From Diphasiastrum complanatum (taxonomy: Eukaryota > Streptophyta > Lycopodiopsida > Lycopodiales > Lycopodiaceae): a DNA stretch of 64,000 bases. This document shows, one piece after another, positions 10,454 to 26,048 of the stretch (the stretch's first letter is position 1; each line of letters starts with the position of its first letter). Made by a program: the position numbers and the translations under genes. The notes under the pieces are model-generated. The model was not told where the DNA came from. It did no database searches and worked only from the letters and a program-made list of their open reading frames with translations. The DNA is taken from positions 19,231,298-19,295,297 of the forward strand of contig CM055113.1 in assembly GCA_029204225.1 (NCBI GenBank), in the 5' to 3' direction.

Positions 10454-11720
10454 CTATATTGATTTGAACATGGATCTTGGTATAACTCCAAGATTGGCTC
10501 TATGCTTGATGAGGGAACTTTTGCTCAAAGGTTTGGTGAGCATATCAGCAATGCAAGATGATGTGTCGTTGTGCTCCAAATTGATTTCCCCTCCAATGAG
10601 CTTCTCTCTCACGAAGTGATGTGCAACTTCGATAAGCTTGCTCCTTGCATGGAATATCGGGTTGTTGGCAAGGGCTTGGACTGAAATGTTGTCACACATG
10701 ATCATAGGTAGATCCTCTTCCAAGATTATCTTTAGTTCCACTAGTAACCTCTTGATCCAAAGCACTTCCTTTGTTGTTGTAGTGAGTGCCTTGTACTCAG
10801 CTTCACATGATGAGAGTGATACAGTATCTTGCTTTCTGGAAAGCCAAGATATCAAGTTTCCTCCAAGATATATGACATAAGCACTTGTGGATTTTTTATC
10901 TGCTCTATCACTTGCAAAATCTAAGCCAGAAAACCAATAATAGAAAGATCTTCACTTTTATACAATAAACCAAAATCAAAAGTTGAAGATATATATCTAA
11001 GCACTCTCTTGGCCATTTTCCAATGATAGATAGTAGGATTTTGCATAGCCTGGCTCAACTTATGAACACTAAAGCTTATGTCAGGTGTTTCTATACTCTT
11101 ACAATTCAACATATTGAACTTCTTTAACATTGAAAGAGCATACTTGGATTGACATACAAAAGCTTTATTTTTAAGAAAGTCAATCTCTAATCCTAGAATA
11201 TAGTGAATTTTTCCAAGATCTTGCATCTTGAACTCTTCTCCAAGTGCAATCTTGGTTTCCTCAACTAACTTGATACTACTTCCTGTCAGAATGATATCAT
11301 CAACATAAATTTGATTCAGCAACTATTTGAACTCATTTAGATGATCACTGACTGAGGTGCCTTCACTCATTTTGAGGGCAAGGATCTTCTTTCTCAAAAA
11401 GAGATGAGTCAATACATCTGAAATTTCATAAATACTTGTCCAAATATCTCATGCTTTTTTGGAAGTGGAACAATTTGATACATGAGCTATCTGAGTGTCT
11501 TTCAAATTTAAGGATACAATGGCAAGAGCTTTGCCATCCTTTGCTTCCCATGCAGTTATGGTTTCGTCAGTCTGGCTATTGAACCATTGACATATCCCCA
11601 TAGCTCCTTTTCGATTAGCATCATCCTCATTTTGAATTTCCACATGTGGAAATCATCTTTGTTGAACTTATTGATCAATCATATCTTTGAGTTTGAATCT
11701 TCCATGTAGATCGATGAACA
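10454..11720 (-). pseudogene. Ty1/copia element C: gag fused to RT-RNase H
   Basis: On the minus strand, 11720-11330 holds decayed gag (FHMWKFKMRMMLIEKELWG; TAWEAKDGKALAIVSLNLKD; TSKKA; SVSDHLNEFK) in more than one frame. It runs directly into 11310-10921 with the RT catalytic IYVDDIILTGSS and DLGKIHYILGLEI. From 10921 to 10454 comes RNase H (MISWLSRKQDTVSLSSCEAE, YKALTTTTKEVLWIKRLL, MCDNISVQALANNPIFHARS, ADMLTKPLSK). Protease, integrase and the first half of RT are deleted, so the gag tail joins just upstream of YVDD. Stops and frameshifts make it inactive. Confidence 0.85.
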
Positions 11721-12694
11721 GAGATTATATAAATCAGATATAAACTAGCTCTAAGAACATGAACATATTTGGTTCTTTCCTCCCCTTGCATAAGTAACTC
11801 TCGCAGACTATTCCGTTATTTCCAAAAGGTCATTTTACATCAGTGATCAAGCCTACGAGAGTTAGTTTGAAGTATTGACTGATCTGTTAGCCAAAAAGTG
11901 CTCAAAAACATCATCACACATCAATAACTTTCAAATCTGCAAGATTTAACTCTCACCACTTTGCACAGAGTCATATCCATATCAAATATAGCTCTAGTGA
12001 AACCTACTAGAGTTACTTCCTAGGAGATCTTGAGAAATTAGAGTTTTTGTCTGCAAAACAGTAGAAAGAACTCTCGCACAACCAACCCTCACATGAGTAG
12101 CTCTCACAGAAAGGATCAATAGCAAGATCTGCCTCAAATCGTGCCTCAGATTTGTCTACTGTGAAAGTCTCAAGCCAATCAGAGCAAGGAGCAGAGAGTT
12201 ATCACATATTCATATTTCTTTTCACATATCCATCAAGATCCAGCAACCATGGACTCTCCCGACAAATGAATCTGAGATCAGGGTGATCAGTAGCAGGAAG
12301 AGTTGGAAATCAAGCCCCAAATCTCCCAAGAGTTGCAGCCGCATGGATTGAAGCAGAACCAGGACCAGCAGCAATGGATCCGATGGGTCAACTTGTACCT
12401 TTCGTACCTTGCAAGTACTTCGGAGAGCACCTCATCTCGAAATGCCAAAATATGATGGATCAACAGATCCGATTAGATTACCTCGTATTTGTCTTCAGGT
12501 TCTGTTTCCAAGTCTGACAATACAATTATCAATCAAGAAGTCATTCCATTGATTGAGTAAGTTCATATCCAAAGTGTGTCAGTCTTGTGATTGTTTTGCC
12601 TTCCAAGACCAATTAAAAACTTTGCGTAAATGATTTCATTGAAAGTATATAAGTTCACTTTTGGAATATTTGAAGGCGTATTTTATTGCCTTTT
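11721..12694. other. Unassigned, possible leader of element C
   Basis: No conserved coding region. The position upstream (on the minus strand) of the element C gag fits an untranslated leader, but no second LTR or primer-binding site is seen. A short piece near 12505-12550 resembles the plus-strand linker near 27800 (TCTGACAATACAATTATCAA versus TCTGACGATACAGTTGTCG), a scrap of another copia element. Confidence 0.35.
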
Positions 12695-14300
12695 TCATGG
12701 CAGTTTTAAACCCTCTAGCCCATCTAGGAAAATATTCTTGTAACATTTTGAGATATCTGCGACCCACAAATTGGTAATCAAAGATGGTAGGCTTAGATAG
12801 AAATCCATTGATGACTCACATTGCCAATGTGAAATTCTATTAGCTCCAAAGATACTCTTGTATGTATTCGCCTTAAGGCATGCTCCTTCCACGAGGAAGG
12901 GTGATAGCATACCAAGAGTTCCTGTGAGAAATTTGGCAAGTATGGTAAAACAGCAATCGTGAGCATTGGGGAAATCCATCTAAAAGAGTCTTTGTGGGCT
13001 TTAAAAGTGTAGAGGAGGTAAAGTAGAGAATTGTTTCCCAGGAAAAATTCAAGTAGAATGTTTGTAGAAATGTTCGTTATATATGACAAATTATTTTCTT
13101 CGCTTGGCTCAACTAGATTCATGGGCTGTGTTCGTGCAGGTTCTTCGAAGACTTGTTCTTCTAATTCTTGATTTTGATCAGGTTTCTGCACTTGTGCCAT
13201 CACAATTACTACGTGATCCGTATACTTTTGAAGGTTTCTAGCATCTCATGAACTGGCGTTCGTCGAGATTCCTCCTTCAACATGTTAATCTTAACATGAC
13301 TCATAATCTTTGGACTTCCAGTCATCTTCAACTTGCTTTGGTATATGCCCATGTTGCTAACCATGCCACATTGATCATGTTCACCCCATAAATTATTGGC
13401 GTGTCAAGAGAGTAACCTTTCGATGATGATGTGCTTGGTTCTAAATTTGAATCTAGTTGACATGCATGCCCAACCATGCAGTCAACTGTTGCTAGTGCAT
13501 TTGTCCAATGCACAATATCCGTTTGAAAATCATAATGACCCCCCTTGGCTTGGCTTGCACGATCAATGGTGTGATATGTGGTGGATGATCCATCACCAGC
13601 TTTGGGTGTAATAGGTTTCACCGCCCATGTGGTTGGATCTACATTTACAATTTGTTCTCAATTCTTGAAGGTGAGTTTTCTTGTTCCCCAATTATGAACC
13701 ACTTGCGCGACTCTCAACCAAGGTCTTCCTAGTAAAACATGATAGGCAGAAGGAGACTCTGAAATTTTCATCACCAAAAAGGTGATTACAAACTGCACTC
13801 CTCCTAACTTTACTAGGATATCTTCAACTACATCTTTAGGTTTTACAAAAGACTAATCTGCCAGTCTGATAGCGAATTTTGCTGGCTTGACTCTACCTTG
13901 ATGTTGAGGTTAGACAACGTAGGTTGCAAAATATTCATTTATAGCCGGATTGACATATGGCTCATCCGGACCAGACCACTACTATTGCTTGGGTTGGGGT
14001 GGTAACTCATGCTCTGTTGTTGTCAAGTTTACGTGGGCCACTTGGTTGTTAGCTAGACCTGGTGGTGCAAGTAAAGCCATGTGCTACTGATTCATTGGCG
14101 CTCCAAACCATGGTGCCGCATTCTGTGCCCATTGGTGGTAAGGATAAGAGGTCTAGTACTGATTCATCTTTTGCTGTATAATTTTGGAGTTGAATGGGCA
14201 AAACACTATTTTATGTCATGACGCATTGCATAGGTGGCAATACCATTGTGATAAGAGTCATCGTCTGAGCCTTCATCCTCTTCTCTGATAGCATCTTCCA
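12695..14300 (-). pseudogene. Ty3/gypsy-like relic with retropepsin region
   Basis: On the minus strand, 13990-13640 encodes a decayed aspartic-protease region (NILQPTLSNL; KVEPAKFAIRLAD; VVEDILVKLGGVQFVI; and YHVLLGRPWLRVAQVVHNWG, the gypsy-like LLGRPWL signature). Frames at 13621-13328, 13203-12793 and 12979-12695 continue downstream without motifs I can name. The 14300-14040 side may be the end of gag. Several stops interrupt it and no LTR was recognised. The gypsy assignment rests mainly on the LLGRPWL segment. Confidence 0.6.
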
Positions 14301-14333
14301 TGGCTTTCTACAACGTGGCATACTGTTCCCAAC

Positions 14334-14989
<656 letters not shown>

Positions 14990-15006
14990 CAAGAACACAT
15001 TGAGGT

Positions 15007-15523
15007 CCAACGATGGACAACAATGTCACTTTTTGTTTCTTGAAACCGTCCACCCTGCCTCAATAGGCAGCGATGGACAATTGTGATTATGTGATATTTT
15101 TCTGAAATCTTAGGTGATAGTAATGATGTAACCACAATTTTTCCATGCTTTTGCTTGCTCCTTATGGCTTAGTGAGCAGCGATGGACAGCTGCCTGGCTC
15201 CTACACATACTTTATGGCTTTTTTTTATTAGAAATGGGCGCTTTCCAGTGATGGACAGATCGCTGAAATATTTCTCATAAGATGAAGATGTATCAATTGT
15301 GCTTTGTGCTATCCAACGATGGATTGCATAGGCATGATAGAATCACCAAATCTACATATAGAGACCCTGCTGTTCCAGCGATGGATAGGAGGGTGGTTTC
15401 CTCTTCAGATGATAATACTGTAAATTCATGCATGGATAACTGTCCAGTGATGGACCATGAACTCGTGCTATCTGTTCATAGAATTCTTCACTTTATTAGC
15501 CTCCTCCAACCAGCGATGGAAGG
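15007..15523 (+). repeat. Degenerate ~65-bp array of CCAGCGATGGACAG
   Basis: Eight copies of a 14-base core (consensus CCAGCGATGGACAG) start at 15007, 15067, 15176, 15245, 15313, 15375, 15444 and 15510. Spacings are 60, 109, 69, 68, 62, 69 and 66 bp; one unit may be missing in the 109-bp gap. Sequence between cores is poorly conserved. Copy 2 of R keeps one core at 32970. Regular spacing with a conserved core suggests an old minisatellite or a protein-binding array. Confidence 0.75.
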
Positions 15524-15862
15524 ATGAACACATTCATGCATAACTCTTACTTATGTGCTCTCTTTACAAGTGTTCATAGATTCTGTGATCTCATAGTATG
15601 AAGCTAATGATATCTCATGCTGTAGCTTTCTTATACTGCTCCAGCTTCGTTAGAATACTATTTGGTTCTTTCCAGATTCGACCACTCAATATTGAAAGGT
15701 ATGCAACCAACTGGATCTATGCGTTGTAAGTTAACTTACATAGTCAAAAGATGTCTTGTAAAGCGCTTTCTGCATAACTTTTCAAAGCAATACGCTCACT
15801 TCACAGTTTCTTGGCTTTTTTATGTTCTAAGAGAATAAGAACTCAGTCGCTTGAAAACTATT

Positions 15863-16629
15863 ATGGCTGCCTCTCAAGAAGCTATGTCTACAACTATTCA
15901 GGTACACCTTCCGAGTTTAAATATACTTTTTACAACTTCGGTAAGCATGGTGGTTTTGGTTCCATAAAGACTATGACGCTTTTCTTTTCACTTTTCGACT
16001 TCCCTTGTTCGAAAGTAAGTAACGACATAAGACCACACTCAAATCAGATGAAAATATCTTGAAATAAGAATTGGTCTACTTTAGACTTTTGGTGAGATAC
16101 AACTGGAAAGCATGGATATGCTCAAGAGTATGAACAACAGTGCGACCTTACGTCGTAAGGGTCACTTGGATCAGTATATCATAAATGTGCTCTGATACCA
16201 ACACACGTGTTCACACCAGGTCGTTTGGCTAAATAAAACTCCTAACGATTTAAACTTTTCATACTCATCTTTGATTAAAATGAACTGATACGGACCAATT
16301 GACCGTAAGCTGATCAGTATGGCACTCACCCTGATACGATGATATAACGGCTTGGCCTATCACTAAAATATTGTGTGTTTGGGAAGACTGGAGTATGTTT
16401 TAAAATGCTATTCAAAGATGTTAAGTAGTATAACTTCTTTTGGACATGAATAACAGCTGTCGTTCAGCTATGACACCTGTCTTTCTCACCGAACTAACTT
16501 GAGTGGTTTTGTTTTGTGGGATGGTGGCAGGTATCAGCTGGACATCTTGAAAGTGGTTATGCTTTATGGTGCTTTCTAATACTATGTTTTACTTTTCAAT
16601 TGTATTTTACCTTGTTGGATTATGAATAA
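15863..16629 (+). CDS. Candidate two-exon micro-ORF (45 aa) in repeat R
   Basis: Exon 1 (15863-15901) encodes MAASQEAMSTTIQ and ends CAG|GTACAC. Exon 2 (16531-16629) follows TGGTGGCAG, encodes VSAGHLESGYALWCFLIL and a further hydrophobic stretch ending LLDYE-stop. The second half is strongly hydrophobic, as in a single membrane segment. Copy 2 (33355-33393 and 39589-39657) has the same two exons at the same borders, in frame (MAVSQDASSTSIQ; VSTGCLESGYALWCFSVL), with mostly conservative changes and an earlier stop. I recognise no family. The alternative is a non-coding transcript or fossil retroelement leader. Confidence 0.35.
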
Positions 16630-16771
16630 AGGCTTTAAAGAGCTTCAGTCTTGCTTTGTCAAGAGGAACTATGTGGTGTCTTGTAACTCTCTCTCCCTCA
16701 GAGAAGATTTTAGATATGAAATCCATATTCAAATGATTATCCCTATTTATTATGCGAAAGAACTGCTATAC

Positions 16772-18241
16772 CTGAAATGCTACCAACCACCAGGTATCAT
16801 TTTCTGATTGAAAGCTGAAATTGAGGCCTTCTGAGTCTTCTGAATTTGAAAGTGCTCCATTCATAATTGTGAGACTGACTCTTTCCATTTTTTGTCCTTT
16901 TATAATTTCAGACTCATCTAACTTGAGAACAACTATCAACTTGTTATTGACATTCTCATTTGTAATATTGTAAAAATTTATGATGTATGTTAATAATTGA
17001 TTAATGTCAATAAATAGATTGTTGGAATTGTTATATGCTAGACTTTCTCCTTTTGAGCAATACACTTCATTGATATGAGATGGATTACCAACTATTGTCT
17101 GCATACCATGGTTTAACATGTCTCTCTTTTTTTAAGATGAAATGGTCGTGGGATTGGAAACTTTTTAATATTTACCTGTGCAAATGCCTCCTTTATCATC
17201 TTAAACATTGTTGCATATGCTTCCCTGCCGATGCTAGAAAAGTCACATGCCCCCTGAAGCAATGTAGTGTCTAATATTTTTCCAACTTCATCCATAATGC
17301 TATCAGTAATTGAAGCCTTAATCTTTTTCATTTTGTTATTATTTGACATTGATTTCATAGATTTAGAAGTCAAGATAGAGCCTAGTGAGTTTCCAATTGA
17401 AATCTCATCGGCCAAATGGTCTTCAACAACCAATGCTGATCTGCATTGCAAACATAATGCTCATGAAAATGTCAGTAGAAATTAGGACACTCATAGTATT
17501 CACAACAGTATATAATAAGCAAATCGACAGAAAGTTGAAATGAATAAATAACAAAATTAGTGATTATGAATGAATCAAAAAGTTCAAGCAATATTCAATA
17601 CCAAATAAGCTATAACTTACTTGAATGCACAGATTCGTCTTTTTCTATGACCTCCTTTGGATGATAGATCACATATATCCTTGTTTACGAGTCTTTTCCT
17701 CTTGTTGCTTCGGACCTTTCTATTGAGCACATCCATATCTTTAACAAGAGACAAATATGAGATACACATGGATTGAAATGCAATTTTCATCTCATCATTA
17801 CTAGTTGTATAATGATGCAAAGAAGATTTCAACCTTTGGATCTCCTCCTTGAGCATCTCATTTTCATCCAAACAAGTTTTCATCTTTGTAGATTTTTGTT
17901 CGCACTCCTGTGATATTTTCCTTGATTCCTCTTCCAAATAATGTATTCTTTGCATTGAATGTGCATTCCCATAGAGCATCAAATTCTCACAGTAACCCAA
18001 AAGGCCTTACCATGACACATATAGATTATTAACTACTCACCGAATGAAAATCTGGATGTTGCAATGAACATGGATCAATAGGATACAATGTTCCTGATGA
18101 CCATAAATCTACATGTTTTAGCTTTTCCTCCCTGTATCGGACCATATCAGAAGTTGACAATATGGGTTGCTTTGAATTTCTCGTCCTAAGTGGAGCATAT
18201 TTTGGTAACAGATCCACATGAAGATGATAAAGCTTTGTCAT
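16772..18241 (-). CDS. Unidentified four-exon gene (3' end cut off)
   Basis: Four minus-strand exons join without a stop into 386 codons: 18241-18041 (ATG start), 17985-17621, 17440-17176 and 17098-16772. Donors (GTGAGT, GTAAGT, GTAAAT, GTATAG) and AG acceptors fit, and phases are 0, 2, 0. Exon 2 encodes a coiled coil (about residues 75-140; EESRKISQECEQ) and a basic cluster RSNKRKRL...GGHRKRRI that could be a nuclear signal. Exon 4 reads TIVGNPSHINEVYCSKGES, KLIVVLKLDESEIIKGQK and NDTWWLVAFQ. No stop follows exon 4 before repeat R begins at ~16700, so the gene is probably truncated there. The WWLVAF end and KLDESEI strand recall transposase-like folds, but I cannot name a family. The acceptor of exon 2 is weak. 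Confidence 0.5.
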
Positions 18242-19659
18242 CAATACAGTAGTATAGTAACAAACAACACAATGACAATAACAAAGCTGGAGATGGCGCT
18301 AACGACTCTATTGGAGATAGAGATGGCGCAAAACACTTGTTTTTGACCCTGGAGATAGAGATGGCGTAGGCTTTTTTCAGAATTGTCACTCCTAATTCAA
18401 ATTTTTGAGTGTTCCCAACTATTGGGAGGGAATATTTCAGCATTTTAAAAAATTATATTCTAACTATGGTTAAACACCAGTGAAGTTTGATGTGACTAAA
18501 CTAAGGTGCATTCATTTACATGGAAAGTATTGCGGGCAAATGCATAAAGAAGTTAGAAAATGATATTATAATTACTTTATAGTTATTTTTCTCTCTCCTA
18601 CATGGCATTTCTTATAGGGCCCTCTTTGGGCCCATATTTTCTCTAATGCTTATTTCACATACAAAATGTTGCAACTCTAAAAGTTCTATGAGAAATTCAA
18701 GATTTGATGAATGTTTAATGTTCATGAGCATAGGATGAAATCAAACTACATACCTTAAGGTGAGAAAAGGATGCTTCATCTAATAGGCCACATCTTGCGG
18801 ATGTAGGTTTTGAGATTTTCACATCTTACAATAACAGAATTTACCTCATAAATTCCAAGTAACTAACATTGTGTTGCAAAAATTGATCTATATAGTAGGT
18901 CTTTGCAACCATTTGTCTGTGAAGGGAGCAATTACATACGAATGGTGACAAAATTTTACAGTAAAATGAATACCAATCAATCATAAAAGTGATGGAGAAT
19001 GCACTAATCAATGATCTAATTCAAACTATGCGCTAGAATCATTGACAAGACTAGTTATGAAAAACTAGCTTATCTTTAGCTCCACTTTAGGCACATAGAT
19101 TTGATAAAATCATTCAAGTAAAAGTATAGAAAGCTTCCCTGGACTATATTCCACTTTATTACCTTCCAATCAATGCCATAAATGCATAAGAACACTCAAA
19201 GATCAATGCTACAACTCGCCACTCAAAGACAATATAGATAGAAGTGTAAAAACTTGATACATTATCATACTCCAACAAGATTTACATTGATATATATACA
19301 TATCCTTCTCAGATCTAGGATTTAGGTTTACCCTTCAACCATATGTCAATACCCTAAAATAGATCATCAACCTTAGAATTAATCTCATGATCTCGAGATC
19401 TACCAACAAGGTAAAACTTGCTAAAAATTAGTCCTACATTCTCTCTACAATGCTAATTTACATTCTGTACTCATTAGTAAAGATGCCAATTGACCTCGTG
19501 TGAGGAGTTTAAATGATTAGGCATTAGGCTAAGCATCTACACATGTGGGATGTGCAACATCATCACTTACAAGTGGAATTACACATAATACATCAAAACT
19601 AGATGTGGCCTTGCAAAGTCACACAAGTCTTCTTACAAGAGATCTTCATCAAGATCTCT
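18242..19659. other. Upstream region of the unidentified gene; no other gene
   Basis: 18289-18366 holds three copies of GGAGAT(AGAGAT)GGCG in ~80 bp. Beyond that the sequence is AT-rich with no conserved reading frame. If the minus-strand gene is real, its promoter should lie just right of 18241. Confidence 0.4.
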
Positions 19660-21856
19660 CTCTCCCTTGGATATCATACATTCTGATGTACATAGTTTTT
19701 CACATGCAAGTAATGGAGGTGCCATGATATGTAACTTTTATAGATGATTGTACTAGATTCACGTGGATTGAGTTACTATCAAAGAAAAGTCTTGTTTATG
19801 AAGCTTTCATTAAGTTCAAGTCTCTAGTAGAGAAACAACTTAGTACTTCTATCAAAGCACTAAGATGTGATAATGGAGGAGAGTACACCTCCAATAAAAT
19901 GAAAGACTTTTGTGAGATCAATGGTATTAAGTTACAATACACTTGTTCCTACACCCCTCAACAAAATGGGGTGGCTGAGAGGAAAAATAGGAGTCTATGT
20001 GAGTGTGCAAAGTCTTTGAGACTTGATGCATCACTTCCCATCTCATTCTGGGGAGAAGCTATAACATGTGCTGATTATTTGTGTAATAGACTTCTAGTAG
20101 TGCTATAGATGGGATCTCACCTTATCAAGCCTTGTTTGATAAGAAACCCAATGAAAAAGATTTTAAGATCTTTGGATGTATTTGTTATGTACACATTCCT
20201 TTGGAGACTAGAAGGAAAGAAGATGCTACCTCCTTCAAAGGAACCTTTGTTGGCTATGGAGAAAATAGCAAGGGATATAGGATATATGATCCTACATCCA
20301 AGAAAGTAAAGGTAAGCAAGGATGTACTTTTTGATTAGTCACAATTTGCTAAGAGCTTGTCAAATGGATCCAACCCATTGTGCATTGAAGATCTTGACAA
20401 ATCCGAGGAGGATCTTGAAAAACCCGAGGAGGATCATGACAAACCCGAGGATGGAGATTTGGATCCGAGTCAAAAGGGGCCAAGAAGATCATCAAGGAGC
20501 AAGGCCGAACCATCAAGGCTCACCTATGTGGACAAGGGAAAGCAAAAGGAAGACTCTACACCTTCTACCTCTTACTCCTTTTTAGCTACATTGCTTGAAG
20601 AACCATCATCTTTTGAAGAAGCATATAAATCTAAAGTTTGGAGAGATGCAATGCAAGTAGAGTATGATGCATTAGAAGAGAATCATACTTGGAATCTTAT
20701 AAATCTTCCAAGAGGAAAGAAACCACTTGCATGTAAGTGGATTTATAGAACTAAGTACAATCAAGATGGATCTATTAGTAAGTACAAAGCTAGGCTTGTT
20801 GCTAAGGCATTTCTTCAAATAAAAGGATTGGATTATGAAGAAACATTTGCACCTGTATCTAAGCTTGTAACTATTAGATTAATCATTTGCATTGCTACTT
20901 TGTTCAAATGGGATCTCTACCAAATGGATGTGACAAATGCCTTCTTGAATGGCTTCTTAGAAGAGGAGATCTACATGATGCAACCCGAGGGCTTCATCAA
21001 GGTTGGTGAGGAGCAAAAGGTGTGCTACTTAAGGAAGAGCCTATATGGCTTGAAGCAAGCACCTAGAGCTTGGTACTCTAGGTTGCATGATTTTCTCTAT
21101 TCCCTTGGCTTTGTACTAAGTGCTTATGAACCTTCTTTATATTTCAAATGTAATGAAGGAAAGATCATCATTTTGGTTCTTTATGTTGATGACATCATTA
21201 TGACAGGAAATGATGATGATGGCATAGGCAAAGTAGAAGTTGACTTATCTAGTGAGTTCAAGATGGTAGATCTAGGCTTCCTAAAGTTTATACTTGGGAT
21301 AGAAGTGTCTAGAAGTAGCAATTGTACTTTCATAAGTCAATCTAGATATGCTACTTCCATCCTTGAAAGATTTGGTATGAAATATTGTAAGGGGATTGAT
21401 ACCCCTATGGAGCATGTTGCGAAAGCAACTAATGAAGGTGATGAAGCATCCTTTGAGGACATCACCCTCTTTAGGAAGCTTATAGGCTCTCTAATCTATT
21501 TGACCATCACTAGACCTGACTTAAGTTTTTGTGTAAGCAAGTTGAGTCAAAGTATGCAAGCTCCTTTAGTTCATCAATGGAAAAGTGCCAAGAGGGTACT
21601 TAGATATGTTTCTAGTACTAGATTTTTTGGCATACTTTATGAAGGATCTAACTTGCACTTGAGAGCCTACTCGGATTCAGATTTTGCAGGTGACAAGATG
21701 GATAGGAAGTCCATTAGTGCATTTGCAACATTTCATGTACCATCATCCGAATGTGTAGCTGATATCTTAACCAAACCATTGTCCAAAGATCCATTTTTTA
21801 AGTTAAGATATGCTCTTGGTTTTGTAGATAGATGTACATTAGATTTGCCAAGTTAG
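19660..21856 (+). pseudogene. Ty1/copia element B: integrase-RT-RNase H
   Basis: Integrase remnants begin near 19675 (IHSDVHS), followed by FIDDCTRFTWIELLSKKS, ALRCDNGGEY and QQNGVAERKNRSL, so the three DDE positions (D of HSD, D of CDNGG, E of AERKN) are still readable. A frameshift near 20100 and a stop at ~20336 break the frame. A 499-codon frame (20357-21856) then covers the linker (PRRSSRSKAEPSRL), the whole RT (ENHTWNLINLPRGKKPLACK, QMDVTNAFLNG, YGLKQAPR, LYVDDIIMTG) and a shortened RNase H. After DKMDRKSISAFATF it jumps to HVPSSECVADILTKP, removing ~85 residues compared with element A, including the SSTEAEY and CDN motifs. Gag and the 5' LTR are missing. Confidence 0.92.
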
Positions 21857-21869
21857 AAGTGAGGAGGAG

Positions 21870-22676
21870 TGTTGAAAATTGTCACTTCTCACTTGACATT
21901 GGTTCATGTAAATATTGATCAAACATTAGAAAATATTGATGATCTGATTTCACACATGTGGATCCTGTTCCCACGTGTGAAAGGATGTACTTTTCATGTT
22001 TGTATATATCCAAATTGATTTTGTATCATTCTAGTTAGTGTCAACATGAAATGACTAGTTTTTAGTCAAGTTGACTAGTCACCTACAAATTAGCTTTTCC
22101 TTGCATGTGCATGAGTAAATGCTCCCACATGGCAAGTGGATGCTCACACGTGTGTATAGAGTACTAGAAGATAAGAGTTGACCATTTTCCTTATAGTCAT
22201 ATTCTAGAAGGTCAACTATTGGATAAGGATCAAGGATGGATCAAATGGATAGATCTGAGTGATGTGGCCCTCTTCACACGTGTGAAGACCTGCTGGACTA
22301 TACCAGACTCATGGATGTACTTGATCCATAAAAGGATCATCATTTTGCTAAGAAGATTGATGAGACTTTTGCACTCTACACTTTTGTGAGGTTTCTAGTC
22401 ATTTGTCTTGTGATTTTTATGTATGATTGCTATCTAGTATCATTTTACTTGTTGTTTCAGGTGCAGGCCATATTGTGGACAGTACTCCACACGTGTGAGG
22501 CCGCTCTCACTAAAAAATGATGTGTTGATCCATTGCTCTTGCTTAAATCCAAGTGTAGTGAATCTAGATCAAGATCTAATGTGTAGAACTTGATAGATTC
22601 ATTGATTAAGCAACCATTAACTCTCTATGATTGTAAAGTACAATCATTATTGTCCTAAAAACTGTAAAATTTATCA
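21870..22676 (+). repeat. 3' LTR of copia element B
   Basis: It begins TGTTGAAAATTGTCAC directly after the purine tract AGAAGTGAGGAGGAG (21855-21869). The proposed end (TTTATCA at 22676) is a guess from the length of the related solo LTR at 7336. It carries five CACRTGTG-type words, including a perfect 16-bp palindrome CTTCACACGTGTGAAG at 22272-22287 and CCACACGTGTGAGG at 22487-22500. Confidence 0.65.
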
Positions 22677-26040
<3,364 letters not shown>

Positions 26041-26048
26041 TCAAAAAA

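Larger units (their letters stand above)
14990..16700 (+). repeat. Dispersed repeat family R, copy 1
   Basis: This block recurs, diverged, at 32905-33889 plus 39190-39740. Shared landmarks in order are the CCAGCGATGG units, an ATGGC...CAG exon-like segment followed by a donor, GGATATGCTMAAGAGTATG, AACAGTGCG, GGTCACTTGG, CACACCARGTC, ATATAACGGCTTGGCCTATC, ATGACACCTGTCTT, GTATCARCTGGA and TTTGTCAAGAGGAA. A primer-binding-like word on the minus strand (complement of TGGTATCAGAGC at 16189-16200) hints at a retroelement connection, but no LTRs or pol genes are seen. The left border is not sharp. Confidence 0.7.
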
